Source: Progne subis subis
Taxonomy: Eukaryota > Chordata > Aves > Passeriformes > Hirundinidae
Direction of reading: 5' to 3'
Assembly (NCBI GenBank): GCA_022316685.1
Contig: JAKJHU010000005.1
Coordinates: forward strand, 11,014,707-11,078,706
DNA: 64,000 nt
Numbering within the stretch: the first letter of the stretch is position 1; every line of letters starts with the position of its first letter. Positions 13,593 to 24,804 of this stretch are shown here, piece by piece. The translations under genes and the position numbers were made by a program. The notes under the pieces are model-generated. The model saw nothing but the letters and a program-made list of their open reading frames with translations, was not told the DNA's origin and did not search any database.

Positions 13593-16549
13593 AAAAGCAC
13601 GAAAGCATAAGTATAAAGAAACTAAGATTACAAAGGCATGGCTCAATGTCAAAAGCTATACAGGTCAAGATGCGTGACATATGTTTGCTTTTGCAGACAT
13701 AGGATTTGTTGACTCCGAGAAATGTATTTCTTCCCTGGAGAGTATTCCAAAGCACATGAGATACAGCTCTGGATGTATGGATGTCAAGAGTAAAATGGAA
13801 GGGAGGGAAATCGCACTGAAGGAACAAACAAAGCCAAAGTATAAAAGACCACTGTTCATATTAACATGATGCTTTCCAAGGAATTAGCTGTTAAATAATC
13901 TTTCCTACTTCCCCCCTTCCTGGTCTGTAACCAGGGAATGACTTGAACCATGAGAACCCATTTTCAAGTTTCCAAAACCAAAGGGAACAAAATAATTTAT
14001 TTCCACTGTAGCAAAAAAGAACAAATATTTCCAAGAATATACAGGGTACCTTCCTCTCCAATGGCAGTTTGACCTTATGTTTCAGACACACAAGGCACAT
14101 GTTCATTTAAAACCCACTCTGCTCCACAGCTACACAAACGATTGAAAGACATTTCTGTCATATTCAATAAACAGCTGGTTAATGAGGAACACCATAATCA
14201 AACCAGCCAATAATGGCAGTGACACTTAACACTCAGGATGTTATCACTGATCAATAAATAGTAACTTCCCACTACTAGAAACAGACACAAGTAGAAACTG
14301 CTTGAAAGTAGCACCCTTCAGTAAGAGACTCCCCTCTTTTTCTAACATAAACAATCCTCTGCAGTTTAACCATCACAGATTTATTGAACACCATTCTCGT
14401 AGTCCTTAGATTTGGGTTTTAATTAGCCTTCAGAGGATGAGTAATAATTTTTCAATGCAAGTGCTTTCTAAAGACCAAAATCTACCTTATCATGATAAGA
14501 ATGAAATACCATTGCCACCCTCTACTTTGATTTTCCTTAGGAGAGTGCAAGTGAAACAAGAATGACTCAAGACCAGTACACACAGAGAGAATTTATACAG
14601 TTCTATTACATAAAGCCCAAGATGCCTCCCTGCTTCAAGACTGCCAGTAAGAATAAGCACCAACTATATGTGAAAATCCTTGACTAAAAACCTTGTCAAT
14701 CACATATGGTTATACTGCAAATATTCTCAAAGATGTGATGGAAGTTGCAGAATTCAGCTCTAGTAGAGCATGTAGCTCACAGTAGTGATGAAATCAGAAG
14801 GTGATGAGCAATTAGCAGCTCATCCTGCTTTAGCAATTCTGAATCATGCAGCTGCAAAGAAAATTTATCTCTGAAAGATCAAACATATAAATAAGTTAAA
14901 ACATTTAAAAAGTCAAAACCAATAAATAAATTGCAAATAATGGCTTAATAAATAAGTTTTACAATCCTGATTATAAAACATTATACTTTCAACCCTACAT
15001 TTACATTCTGGTATCTGCAGGAAGTCCAGCAGGCTTCAGAGGCTGTGCTGTAGGTGATGAGACTGCACACAGACAGAAGTGTCAGCCCACATAGAAAAGC
15101 TTTCCAAAAGCTTAATCATGGCAAACAGAATAGAGTAGCACCCAGTCCTAATGCAATACTATCAGGTTACACCTTTAATACCAGTTTAAAACCAAGAAAG
15201 TAAACACACTTGCAGTGTGGATACCATCGTCTGCGTTATTTCAACTACTCAAATGATACTCAAGCAGCTTCATCATGCCTGCAGAAGATTTACATTTAAT
15301 AAACCCCTCTAAAGTAACCCGGAGCCCACTAATGACATGTCATCTACCGAGCTCACATTTAGCCACTGGTTACCTACTAAGCATTTTTACTTTCTCTACT
15401 ACTGCCACTATTGTTAAGATGATCCGCATTTAACAGGTAGAATCTAGGGTTTGTTAATGTCCCCAACTTTTTGATTGAGGACACCAAGTAATGAATGACC
15501 TTTGGTCTCCAACTGTATTGCTTAGCAAAACAATTTCTGGAGGCAACATTGAAGCTTAGCTATAAATAATAGTTCTTACTGCAGTAAAAAAGTAATCTGA
15601 AGATATTTTCCTGCCACAAGTCAAACTACAATAATTTAAAACAGGTAAAAGAGCGCTAACCCTTTAAGATAATTCAATTATTCTTACAGGAAGTGTTTTA
15701 GCAGTGTGAACTTCTTTGTACTTGATTCCTAAATAAAAGTAAGTAAATTAAAGTTACACTGTATTGCTCACATCAAGTGCCTAATTCTTTACTGCCATGT
15801 GTAGTTAATTTAACTACTACAACATAAGAGCAAAAATCAGTACATTTGATTTGCTGTCATTGTGTGTTCACTTTATACAGATGAAAAGGACTCCAGAGCT
15901 ACAGAGAAAAAGGCCCTAGAAGGATGCCAGAAGCTTATTTAAAAAAAATACAGTCCAAACCTCCAAAGCAAATGTAGCTTAAACTAAGACTAAACTCACA
16001 TACAAGTTATCAAAAAGAGAAAGTAATGCTGTTATCTAGTGGTGGAAAGCTAGGTACATGCAAAATTGTACAGCTCTTTTTTTTTCTCCTCACTTTGAAC
16101 CCTCATCTATAAATTATTAAAACAATGTCAAAAGAAGAAAAAAAAAAAAAACCCAAACATTGCTTTTCTTGCATTCAGTTCTGTGACAAAGGGTCAGTAT
16201 TTTTGCATGGGCCAGTTTTGATTCTCAGAGTAACTGACAGATGAGGAGCTCCATCATTTCCTGGTCATTCCAAACCTGCTGTTATACCCTCCTGTTTCAA
16301 CACCAGCAAGAGCTGGAAACTTGTGGTATAAAAGCAACTTCAACCTTAATTCTCATTAGTTTTCCACAGAGTATGATAACCGAAACTGTATTGTGAACCC
16401 TCTCAGATCATATTTTCAATTATATAAATCAACATTAGTGGAATTCAGTCAGCATCCTCTCCTAAATAAAAAAGGTAATTTTGCTTTCAGCCAGAAAATA
16501 AATAACTAGAGGAGGAGAAGGAATATATGAAGACTTTAAAGTCACTTAC

Positions 16550-16800
16550 TCAAATGCAAAGAAGAGTCCACTGGTGACCAAGATGAGAACAAGAGTCAGG
16601 TAGAAGACTCCAGTCTGGCGTGCCATCATGATCCTCCCATTGCAGAAGAATTTGTTTCTTCCAGGAAAAACCTCCCATTTTCTCTTAGGAACTGATTTCT
16701 TTTTCTTATGGGGAGACTCCATGGGAGACGAAGAGCTGTGTGTGCTGATCTGACTGTATTCACAGTCTTTCATGGGCCCACTACCACCTCCAGGAGTCAT
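16550..16800 (-). CDS. ZDHHC14: ZDHHC14 first coding exon (palmitoyltransferase N-terminus, partial gene)
   Basis: ZDHHC14 is a multi-pass Golgi/ER enzyme that attaches palmitate to cysteines of target proteins through a DHHC zinc-finger domain. That domain is encoded by later exons outside this window. Reading the minus strand from the ATG at 16800-16798 gives 83 residues plus two bases. They comprise a Gly-rich start, the segment [15 protein letters not shown] at residues 10-24, a basic KKKK patch at 32-35, the segment [20 protein letters not shown] at 42-61, and the start of the first membrane helix (about 63-83, ending SGLFFAF). This matches the human ZDHHC14 N-terminus almost residue for residue, including [16 protein letters not shown] and MMARQTG. 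A strong donor (GTAAGT) follows at 16549-16544, leaving a split GA codon that yields Asp with the next exon, as in human. The start is the first in-frame ATG, but its Kozak context is weak (T at -3). Met10 is an alternative start. Confidence 0.96.
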
Positions 16801-17499
16801 CAAGAAAGAGTAAAGTGTGGGGAGAACCCCACCAAAAATATATACAAATATATATGTGCAAATATTCTTCTGGCCAAGAGAGCCCTCTCCACCAGCCCCA
16901 GTTAATAAAAAAAGCAAATGAAACGATGAAAACTCTGCTACCAGACTAGCAATAGGTGTATCATGCAAACACCACTTAACTCTTCAGAAACCAAAGATGT
17001 CACATCAGAAATGCTTGAGATCGTTCCTTCCTCCACCAGTTACAAAACAACCACGTAAGACAATCCTTTTAAAAACAACTTGTCGCAAAACAGAACAAAA
17101 AAAAAAAAAAGGAAAAAAAAAAAAAGTCACTACAAATAAGCTAGGGTCTCAAAAAAAAAAAAAAAAAAAGTCTTTTTTAATCAAGTTTATTTTCAAATGG
17201 GAAGGTTTTTTCCTTCCCACGCACACCCTGAGAGTTTTCTCCGAGGGTCAGAAGGTTGGCCAAGGCAAGGTTTAGCAATCGAGTCTATCATTCATAGAGA
17301 TTTGTTATAATCCTTCTTTGCGCAGCAGATTCCACTGCTAAAAATGACCATTCCTAAGACGTTCCCTCGAGAGAGACACGCGAAACGAATCATTAAGGGG
17401 GTGGGGAGGAAAAAAAAAAAAAAAAAAAAGAAAAAAAAGAAAAGAAAAGGAAAAAAAAGGCAAGTAAGGAACCAGGCTGCAACTCCAGCTTCCGAAGAA
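16801..17499 (-). other. ZDHHC14: ZDHHC14 5' UTR or 5' non-coding intron region
   Basis: This AT-rich stretch separates the ZDHHC14 ATG from the CpG island. It holds three long A tracts on the plus strand (about 17099-17125, 17151-17169 and 17410-17456), which are poly-T on the transcribed strand. Such tracts are unusual in a mature 5' UTR, so part of this interval may be an intron joining an island exon to the coding exon. No convincing donor was found on the minus strand of the island, so the structure is unresolved. Confidence 0.4.
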
Positions 17500-18774
17500 C
17501 ACTTGAAGCTCTCCTCTTCCTGAAGCCGCAGTCCAGCGGGAAGCGGCCGCCGCTCGGCGCAGACCCAGGGGCGCGGGGCTCCCTGTCACCGCTCCGCAGG
17601 ACGGGATTCTCCCGAGCCCGTGGCAGCCCGGGGCACGGCCGGTCGCCGACAGACACCAGGGCCTCGGGAGCAGGTCCTCCTCATCCTCCCTGCCCGCGCT
17701 TCCCCCTACACAACAGGTCCCCGCCGCCGCCTCATGCTCCCCAGCGCCTCGGCCCCGCGGGAGGGAGGTTGGGAGGCAGGGGACAGGGAGGCTCCGCCGC
17801 CGCTAGATCTCTGCCAGGACCTCTCCCTCCCCGCACCATCCTCGCCGCCCGGCTCAGCGCCGCCGGGGCCGCTCGCACCCCGCCCCGCCGCAGGCTCTCG
17901 CCCACGGCCCGCGGCGGTGCCGGGCCCCCCCCCGCATCCCGCCCCCTCCCCCGGCGCACGGGAGCGGCTCCCCGCCGGCGTCCCTGGCTTCGCTGCGCTC
18001 TGGCCCCGCAGCAAGGTGAGAAAAACGCCCGGCTTCCCCCTTCGCCAACCAGACAGCGACGACTTTCTCTTCACCCTTCTTTACGAGCCTCTTATCCGGC
18101 TTTCCCCCCGGCAGCCAGACCCCGAAGCAGCAGCTGCCACCACCTCTTCATTTTCAGGGGGAGGCGGTAACCACCGCAGCGCCGGCCGCCCGCCCGCGGG
18201 AGGAGCCGGCGGGGGACGGGACCACACAGGCGCGCACCCTCCGCCCCCCTCGGCGGGTCGGTCACTCAGCCGCTTCTCGGCGACGGGGCAGCAGGTCCCA
18301 CGCACCGGCCAGCCCGGCCCGGCCCTCTCCCCGGCCACTGGAGAGCGGTGACTGCACTAACTCTTCTCCATCGCCACCTCCCCGCAGGCAGCCGCCCGCC
18401 GGCCGGGCTGGAAGCGCAGGGCAGCGAGGCGAGCAGCGGCTGTCCGCGCTGGAGTCCCGCTCCCGCTGCTGCCGCCGCCTCCCGCTCGGCCGAGCCGCCT
18501 CCGCCCCACGCTCCGCTGAACCGCGAGCGGTGTGTGCCGCCAGCCCCGGGCGGCAGCCGCGTCCGGCTCCGCTGCCGCTGCCGGGCCGAGGGCGGGCGCG
18601 TCCCGCCAGCGAACGATGGGCACGGAGAAGCCCCACCCGCGCGGCCCGACCGAGCAGGACTCGTGCCCGCCCCGTGCGGTCTACGGCGCTCGGGACACGC
18701 CCCTCCGCCCGCCGGGAGTTGTAGTTTCGCTCGGTTGTAGTTTTGCAGCCGGAGGCGGAACGGCGTCGCGCGGG

Positions 18775-18794
18775 ACTACAAGCTCCAGCATGCC
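18775..18794 (+). promoter_or_regulatory. ZNF143/Staf (SBS-type) binding motif
   Basis: The sequence ACTACAAGCTCCAGCATGCC closely follows the known ZNF143/THAP11-associated motif ACTACAnnTCCCAGCATGC, which is typical of CpG-island promoters. Two shorter partial copies on the opposite strand (TTGTAGT at about 18719-18725 and 18735-18741) lie within 60 bases. The cluster suggests transcription starts nearby. That is inference from motif similarity only. Confidence 0.65.
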
Positions 18795-18811
18795 TTCCGA
18801 GCCGTCCTGGC

Positions 18812-18835
18812 GGGGCGGGGCCGGGCCGGGCCGGG
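18812..18835 (+). other. Potential G-quadruplex run in the ZDHHC14 island
   Basis: Five successive runs of three or four G separated by one or two C occur here, overlapping GC boxes. The pattern satisfies the simple four-run G-quadruplex rule on the plus strand and would be C-rich on the ZDHHC14 sense strand. Confidence 0.5.
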
Positions 18836-19221
18836 CTGCCCCCGCGGCTCTCCGCGGGCGGAGACTGTCTGGCCCAGCCTGGCCGTGCCCCGCATCTGTC
18901 GCCGTGTGCACGGTCCCGCTTTCCCCCGGGCAGCCCTACGTGCCCTCCTCCGCGGCGGAGCACCGCGTCTGGGTTCGTCTTTCAGTCAGGCCGGAAGGAC
19001 GGTGCTGGAATCCCTGATCCGTTCCGTGGGAGCCACGCGGCCCCCCGCGTTCCGGCCACCCGGTATAACTTAGGGTGGTTCCTACCCCACCCGCCCAGAG
19101 TGCTCGACTGCAGCGGTGCTGGGCCAGCCCGGGGCTGTCCCTGCTTCTCGTGCATACCAGTGCTTAACTGCTGCACCAACTTCATCCACATGCTCCATTA
19201 TGCTGCTGGAGTCAGAGTCAG

Positions 19222-19812
19222 CTATGTCGGAAAAGGCCTTTGAGATCATCACATCCAACCTATGAAGTAACACCATGTTGTCAGCTAGACTATGGCACTA
19301 AGTGCCACATGCAGTCTTACCTTAAAAACCGTTCTGGGGATAGTGACTCCACCACCTCCGTGGGCAGTCCATTCCAATGTTCAATCACCCCTTCTGTGAA
19401 GAACTTCTGAATGTTCAACCTAAACTTCCCTTGGGGCAGCTTATGACTGTGTCCTCGTGCCTATTGCTGGTCGCGCGAGAGGAGAGACCAACCCCCATCT
19501 GGCTTGAACCTCCTTTCAGTTGTAGAGGGTGATAAGGTCTCCCCCAAGCCTCCTGTTTTCCAGGCTAAACAACTCTATCTCCCTCAGCCACTACTTCTAG
19601 GACTTGTGTTCCAGACCCTCCACCAGCCTTGTTGCCCTTCTCCGGGGCACGGCTCCTGAATCTCGGCATCCTTCCTAAACTGAGGGTCCCAGAACTGGAC
19701 ACAGCACTCAAGGTGCAGCCTCACCAGTGCCAAGTCTGGGGGAAGAATGACCTCCCTGGCCCTGTCGGATGGCTGTTGGCCTTCTTTTCCATGTGGGCAC
19801 ATTGCTGGAATT
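19222..19812 (-). mobile_element. CR1 LINE 3' fragment, minus orientation
   Basis: The plus strand reads as the reverse complement of the avian CR1 3' region. Recognisable landmarks in order are GAGATCATC near the left end, a GTGACTCCACCACCTC segment, TTCCAATGTTCAATCACCC, GAGACCAACCCCCATCTGG, GATAAGGTCTCCCCCAAGCC, TCCAGGCTAAACAAC, TTGTTGCCCTTCTCCGG and CTCAAGGTGCAGCCTCACCA. It is 5'-truncated, as most CR1 copies are, and diverged enough to be an old insertion. The terminal octamer repeat is not clear at the left end. Confidence 0.93.
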
Positions 19813-20092
19813 ACAAGGTTTGTCCACCAGTGTCGACATGTTTGTACAGACCTTCACTGTGTCCTGACTTCACATACCAGAAAGTACTGCACATCACAAA
19901 GGTATGAGCCATGAAGGGAAAGTTTTCCTATAAATGCTGTCCTGCACCAAGCCCATCTCACGTGGGTGCTGGTGGCAGGGGTGCTTGCAGAAAGCCCAGG
20001 GAGGCTTCCCAGAGTTAAGGCAGGACCACTCTCAAAGCTGCTTGCTGTTGTTTCTGCCTCGTACATTCTCCATATGCATCCAAAGCTGGTGA
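19813..20092. other. Spacer between two CR1 fragments
   Basis: About 280 bases of sequence separate the inverted CR1 pieces. The first 20-30 bases may still be CR1-derived. Nothing else was recognised. Confidence 0.5.
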
Positions 20093-20496
20093 CAGGCCTG
20101 GAGCACCTAATGACGAGCAATTGAAGGAGCAGGAGTTGTTTAGCCCGGAGAAAAGGAGGCCTGGGGAGAGTTCACTGCTCTTTCTACATGAAAGGAGGTT
20201 GTAGCCAGGTGGGGTCGGTCTCTTCTCCTGAATAACAAGAAATAGGACAAAAGGAAATGGCCTCAAGTTGTGCCAAGGAAGGTTTAGGTTGGATATTAGG
20301 AAAAATTTCTACACTAGTAGTCAAGCATTGGAACAGGCTGCCCAGGGAAGTGATGGAATCACCACCCCTGGAGGTATTTAAAAGACTGTAGATGTGGTGC
20401 TCTGGGACATGGTGGATTTGGCAGTGTCAGGTTTACAGTTAAACTAAACGATCTTAAAGGTCTTTTCCAAACAAAATGATTCTATAATTTTATGAT
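20093..20496 (+). mobile_element. CR1 LINE 3' fragment, plus orientation
   Basis: The sense CR1 3' end includes GTTTAGCCCGGAGAAAAGGAGG, here split by no obvious insertion, then GGTTGGATATTAGGAAAAATT, GGAACAGGCTGCCCAGGGAA, CCACCCCTGGAGGTATTTAA and a terminal ATTCTATAATTTTATGAT that matches the CR1 3' terminal repeat. It is 5'-truncated and non-coding. It lies about 280 bases from the oppositely oriented CR1 fragment at 19222-19812. Confidence 0.95.
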
Positions 20497-23400
20497 CTGC
20501 AGTGGGTAAGCAGGCATAAACCAATGCTAACAAAGATTTATTTTGATTCATCTTTAATATTTTTGCAATTTACCAGCACAGCTATGTAAGCTATAGAGAA
20601 TGGACAAGTCTGGGACATGTGGTAGGAATGAATATAGTTCAGAAAAGCCAAAAACAAACTGAGCAAACTTTTGTAAAAAGTTGAGAAAAAATCGCCTGCA
20701 TCTCTCATAGCTGAATCTTGTCCTAGGAGAGACAGCAAAAACACGTAACGATGCAGCTGAGTTCTCAAGCAATGTGTTTTCTGTTTTCATAATTTCATTT
20801 TGAATTTTCAAATGGAATATTTATCCCTTTAATACAATAAGCTAATTCTTTATCCATAAACAGTGCCTGATAACAAAGGGACGGTGGTACAGTCTGACTA
20901 GCACTGGATAATTTCCCCTTCCTTGGAGGAAATTAATTACTTTGGTAACCAAATTACACAGAGTAGCCTGGTAGACACTCTCCTGGTGATTCTACAATCC
21001 ATTTTATTGATACACAGAAATAATTTTGGCATGACACATGGGAAAAATATGGGGCGGTGTCTCCCTCTGCAAGGTGTAAAGTAGTAGTCCTTTTGCAGCA
21101 GGATGTAAAAATAATTTCTGATATCATCTCTCATGAAAATGCATTGGCATCCTTTTTCCACACATGTAATAGATGCTGCCACATTATTCCTTCCCCTCTC
21201 CTCCTCCTCTTGTAGTGCCTGTTGTCAACAGTTTGCCTGCAATCTCATAACTTAGATATCACAGCATTTTTTATTCTTTGAAATGGTCTTTATAAACAGC
21301 TAATAACTTTTCTTTCTTAATGAATACAGCGCCTATGTATTCAGAAGGCCGCTGACAGATTTTTTTGGTTCACTGACAAGCATTTTTAGTCTTCATCAGG
21401 TTTCTAGTAGCATATTGCTGGAGCTCTGTCGTCAGTGCTTTGACAATATTAATGACTGTATCATGTCAAATGGCACTGTTCTCTCCTGAGATTATGGAAT
21501 ATTTTAGACATTCACAAATAGAGTAAATGGTTTCTGCAAAATAGTCATTGTTGGCTTATCTTCACAGGTAGCACTCAGGCTAATTTCAGAAACACTGTTC
21601 AAAAGCGAAACACTTGTAAACAATACCAGCGCCTCATTCAAGCTGCTGTCTCATGCCACCGTCTTTCCTTGGGTTGTAGGACACTGTAGTTGAGAAGTGA
21701 ACCTCAGGCATATGAGCTGAGAGAAATACATGAAGGAATTTGAGGAGTGCTGGGAAAAATAATTCTAAAAGTCTAACTCGGAGAACAAACACTCTTTTAT
21801 TTTCAGTAGTGAATCTATTTTGATTCTACCAGGATCATCCAGTCCTACACACTGTACTTTCCACTATAGCCTATTTTAGTCCTTAATTAGTACTAGTATT
21901 GCATTGGAATTTAAAGTATTAATAGTATCTTTTATATCAATACCTCTTTGAAGTTTTTTTCAAAACAATTTGAAAACTCCCCTACAAAAAGCACTAAATA
22001 TAGTAATATTTCACAAAATTCAACATTATTCCTCAATGTATTTATTTATTTATTTCATTAATGTTTACTCACATAGATGAAAATTGGTTTGAGGCCCTAA
22101 ATAGTTGAAATCTTACAGCAAGTAGGACAAATATTCTTCTTTCATAAAACTTTGTAGGTTCATGTGTTGCAGTATGTACTCTTCTGATTTCTTAGGTGTG
22201 ACTCAGGTTGATCTCATGAAAAAGATGAATATGATGCATCAATGTTACCTAGCTTAAAAGAAACCAAGACAATCTTTCTGTTAGGCAAACGGTAATGAAA
22301 AAGCTGTTGCTGCTGAAAATTCCTGTCTCTTACCCTGTCTACAGTGTAGAGGTGTCACAAGGGTAAATCTTGAAACAACAGGGAAGCTAATTTGCTCTGA
22401 TGACACGTCACCTTACATATATAGAATATCTGTTACCATGCTTCGTGGCAGAATCTGCTTGAATGTGTTGGAAGCAGTATCAGGAAAAGTGTTTAAGTGG
22501 TTAAATGAACACAAACTAGGAAATTGCAGCATTTTGGACTAAGGTCTCTGTACACCATATATCTAACACTGCCAAATTGCTTTTTGCTTCCAATCAAAAA
22601 AGGGGGTTATATAAACAAATATCTAAAATACTTGAAGTGTCAAATATTGAACTGGAAGTACTGCTATTCTTACAGATGGGGATAAGTTAGGCACTGCTGT
22701 GGACACTTTTTCTAGGCATATCATAGACACCTTTCACAATTAACTTTGAAAGATAAATGAAAAATAATTCAAAGTAGTGGTAATACCATTGCCATTCAAG
22801 ACACTGACAGTGTCTTGCACATTCCATACTTGCTGAATGGTACAGTACATCATACATGCCAGTTTACAATGTTAAGAGCAAATAATCCTAAAAGTCTTCT
22901 ACAATATACCTGTCTTTCTGATCAAACATTTCTCTCCTTTTTCTGTGCTGTTTTTCAGGAGTTACCTCTCCCTGCCATCATTTTAGAGTCTTACCAACTA
23001 TTCATTTTATGAAAATACTTAGTTTCCTTGAAAAAGGTTTTGTGCAAACTAGGAATATTACATTTCATAGGAGCTGGCAGATACAGAGAGTGAGAATGCA
23101 CATCAGAATCTCTCTAAAGAATAAAAAAAAAATGTTTGGTTTTTTTTTTTTTTTTTTAACAACAGCAATGTGATCAACTTAAGCAGGTCCAAAAAGCTGT
23201 TAAGTGTCTCTTAAGTCTTGCCTTTGAAAGACTAAGATGACTGTCACTTATTGTACAGCCTTCTAACAAAGTGTAACATATATTACTTCTCTGCAGTGGG
23301 TGAGTTTAGAAGGCAAGATGAACTTTTTCATGGTAAGAGAGCTTTTCATGGCAAGTTCTGGAGACCAGAGTCAATTTTGTATTTACATTTATCCACTTCA

Positions 23401-24769
23401 TGTTGAAACCATATCTCTTGTTTGCTGTGGCTTTTGTTTTTCCTGTTTTGAAGCATTAGAAACACAGTTGTTCGTAAATTAAAAATCTGAAATTGCCTAA
23501 TCATATAAAGTCTGGAATAGTTTGGTAGTTCAACTTCTGACTTTGGCCTTCTACCATACAACTTCATTGCTTTGGATAGAAATCAGAATCTATGGATATT
23601 TTCATTTATTCCAGCAGAATAAAATGAGAATTATCTTTAAAATGCAATTAAAATCCAGAAGTTTTTGGAATTGGCCATGCTTCCCTGATCAGTGACTGTT
23701 TCCAAAGATGAAGGTACTGCCTCCAAATCTCACAGTTTCAATTGAAAAAATAAAGATGAGCATTGTATGAAGTTAACAGTATTAAGCCCATTGAACATTT
23801 TGTCTTGCTCTAAATTGACTGAAGGGGAAAAAAAGTTCTTTCATTCTGGGAAGCTGACACAGAACATGAGCCAGCCAAAAGAAAGGGCCAAGAAAGTACA
23901 GTTACCTGAGGAAAACCCATACATTTTCCAGTGTTACCAGTCACATCAAAAGTTCCCTCACTGGAGCCAGGAAATAATTTTCCTTAGTCTTCCATCATGT
24001 GTTAGTAGAGTGAATTACAGTTTGTTTGATGCTTTTCTTCCCCATGAAGAGCTTTGTAGATGCAGAACAGCATCATTTCATAAGTCAGTATTATACAGAA
24101 ATTTCTAATATCCTAATCCCACTTCATCAAGCCAGTTTTTCTTCAGTGGGCTTCCTCTTTAATTTTTTTTTTTTTTTTAGGAATATGTATGGGAAATGAA
24201 CATAGCACTTCAGAGAAATAAACAAATGATGATGGGTCATACCTTCCTGTACTCTTTACCTTTTCAATTTCTGGGTGTTTTTTGGCTGTTTTCAGCTCCC
24301 TACTGTTGAGCCAGGTCTCATTCTTTGCGTTCTGCACAATAAATATAAGGACAAGTGTCAGTGGAGGCAGTGGATGAAGCAAGCTGGATTTCCCCCCCCA
24401 TCACAGCCACCTCGCTGTGCCCCACGATCCACGGGACGCTCCCAACGTGACGCCAGCACCGCGCACTGTGGCTAACGGGAGCCTGCCCACAGGCTGACCA
24501 GGGGCCAGCTGCCTGCCAGCACAGGCCCAAAAGTGAAGTGACAAAAGATGGGTACCCGAGGGCAGAGCAGAGCTTGCAGGTCACCAGCACCAAGGCAGGA
24601 AGGCCTCTCTCACTGCTCATTTCCTTGCGCCTGAACCAGCAGCGAAGGGTGGCTGTTGGTCCTCGCCTCAGATCCTTCCACCCTCTCCCTTGCAGTCTCA
24701 CCACAGCTTATCAAATGTTTTGCAGAGCTGTCCTGGTACAAGAATATCAACAGAAAAAAAAATAAAATT

Positions 24770-24804
24770 AAAAAAAAAAAAAATATATATATATATATAT
24801 ATAT
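24770..24804. repeat. Poly-A followed by TA microsatellite
   Basis: A run of about 13 A is followed by roughly eleven AT units. This is a likely length-polymorphic simple repeat. Confidence 0.9.

Larger units (their letters stand above)
1..16549 (-). other. ZDHHC14: ZDHHC14 first coding intron (partial, continues off left edge)
   Basis: The donor at 16549-16544 opens an intron reaching past base 1. No downstream ZDHHC14 exon, such as the CPYLAVKITPA segment or the DHHC domain, was recognised on the minus strand, consistent with the very long first intron in other vertebrates. Contents: AT-rich unique sequence, a probable LTR at about 11030-11303, short tandem duplications at 413-468 and 13563-13592, a C/A-rich low-complexity tract at 6650-6775, and A tracts near 2451-2470, 10260-10286 and 11466-11481. 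The longest open frame, 1470-1982 on the minus strand, resembles no protein I know. A motif cluster at 8109-8153 could be a conserved enhancer. Confidence 0.85.
17500..18960 (-). promoter_or_regulatory. ZDHHC14: CpG island, probable ZDHHC14 promoter
   Basis: GC content and CpG density jump sharply here against AT-rich flanks, which is the signature of a vertebrate CpG-island promoter. The island lies just upstream of ZDHHC14 on its transcribed strand. It contains GC boxes (for example 18811-18822), ACTACA-type ZNF143/Staf sites near 18715-18794, and no conserved coding sequence. Open frames on both strands are by-products of the scarcity of stop codons in GC-rich DNA. A splice-donor-like AAG|GTGAGA on the plus strand at 18013 suggests possible divergent transcription. 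The transcription start cannot be placed from sequence alone. Confidence 0.8.

Noticed and set aside
16997..17275. Lysine-rich open frame upstream of ZDHHC14
   Set aside because: It is produced by translating poly-A tracts.
17620..18963. Several overlapping open frames of 120-243 residues on both strands of the ZDHHC14 CpG island
   Set aside because: They occur in five or more frames at once, are Pro/Arg/Ala/Gly-rich and follow from the lack of stop codons in GC-rich DNA. None resembles a known protein.
24318..24704. GC-richer patch with a 128-residue minus-strand frame
   Set aside because: No known motif, no CR1 or LTR landmark and no paired splice sites. Composition alone explains the frame.
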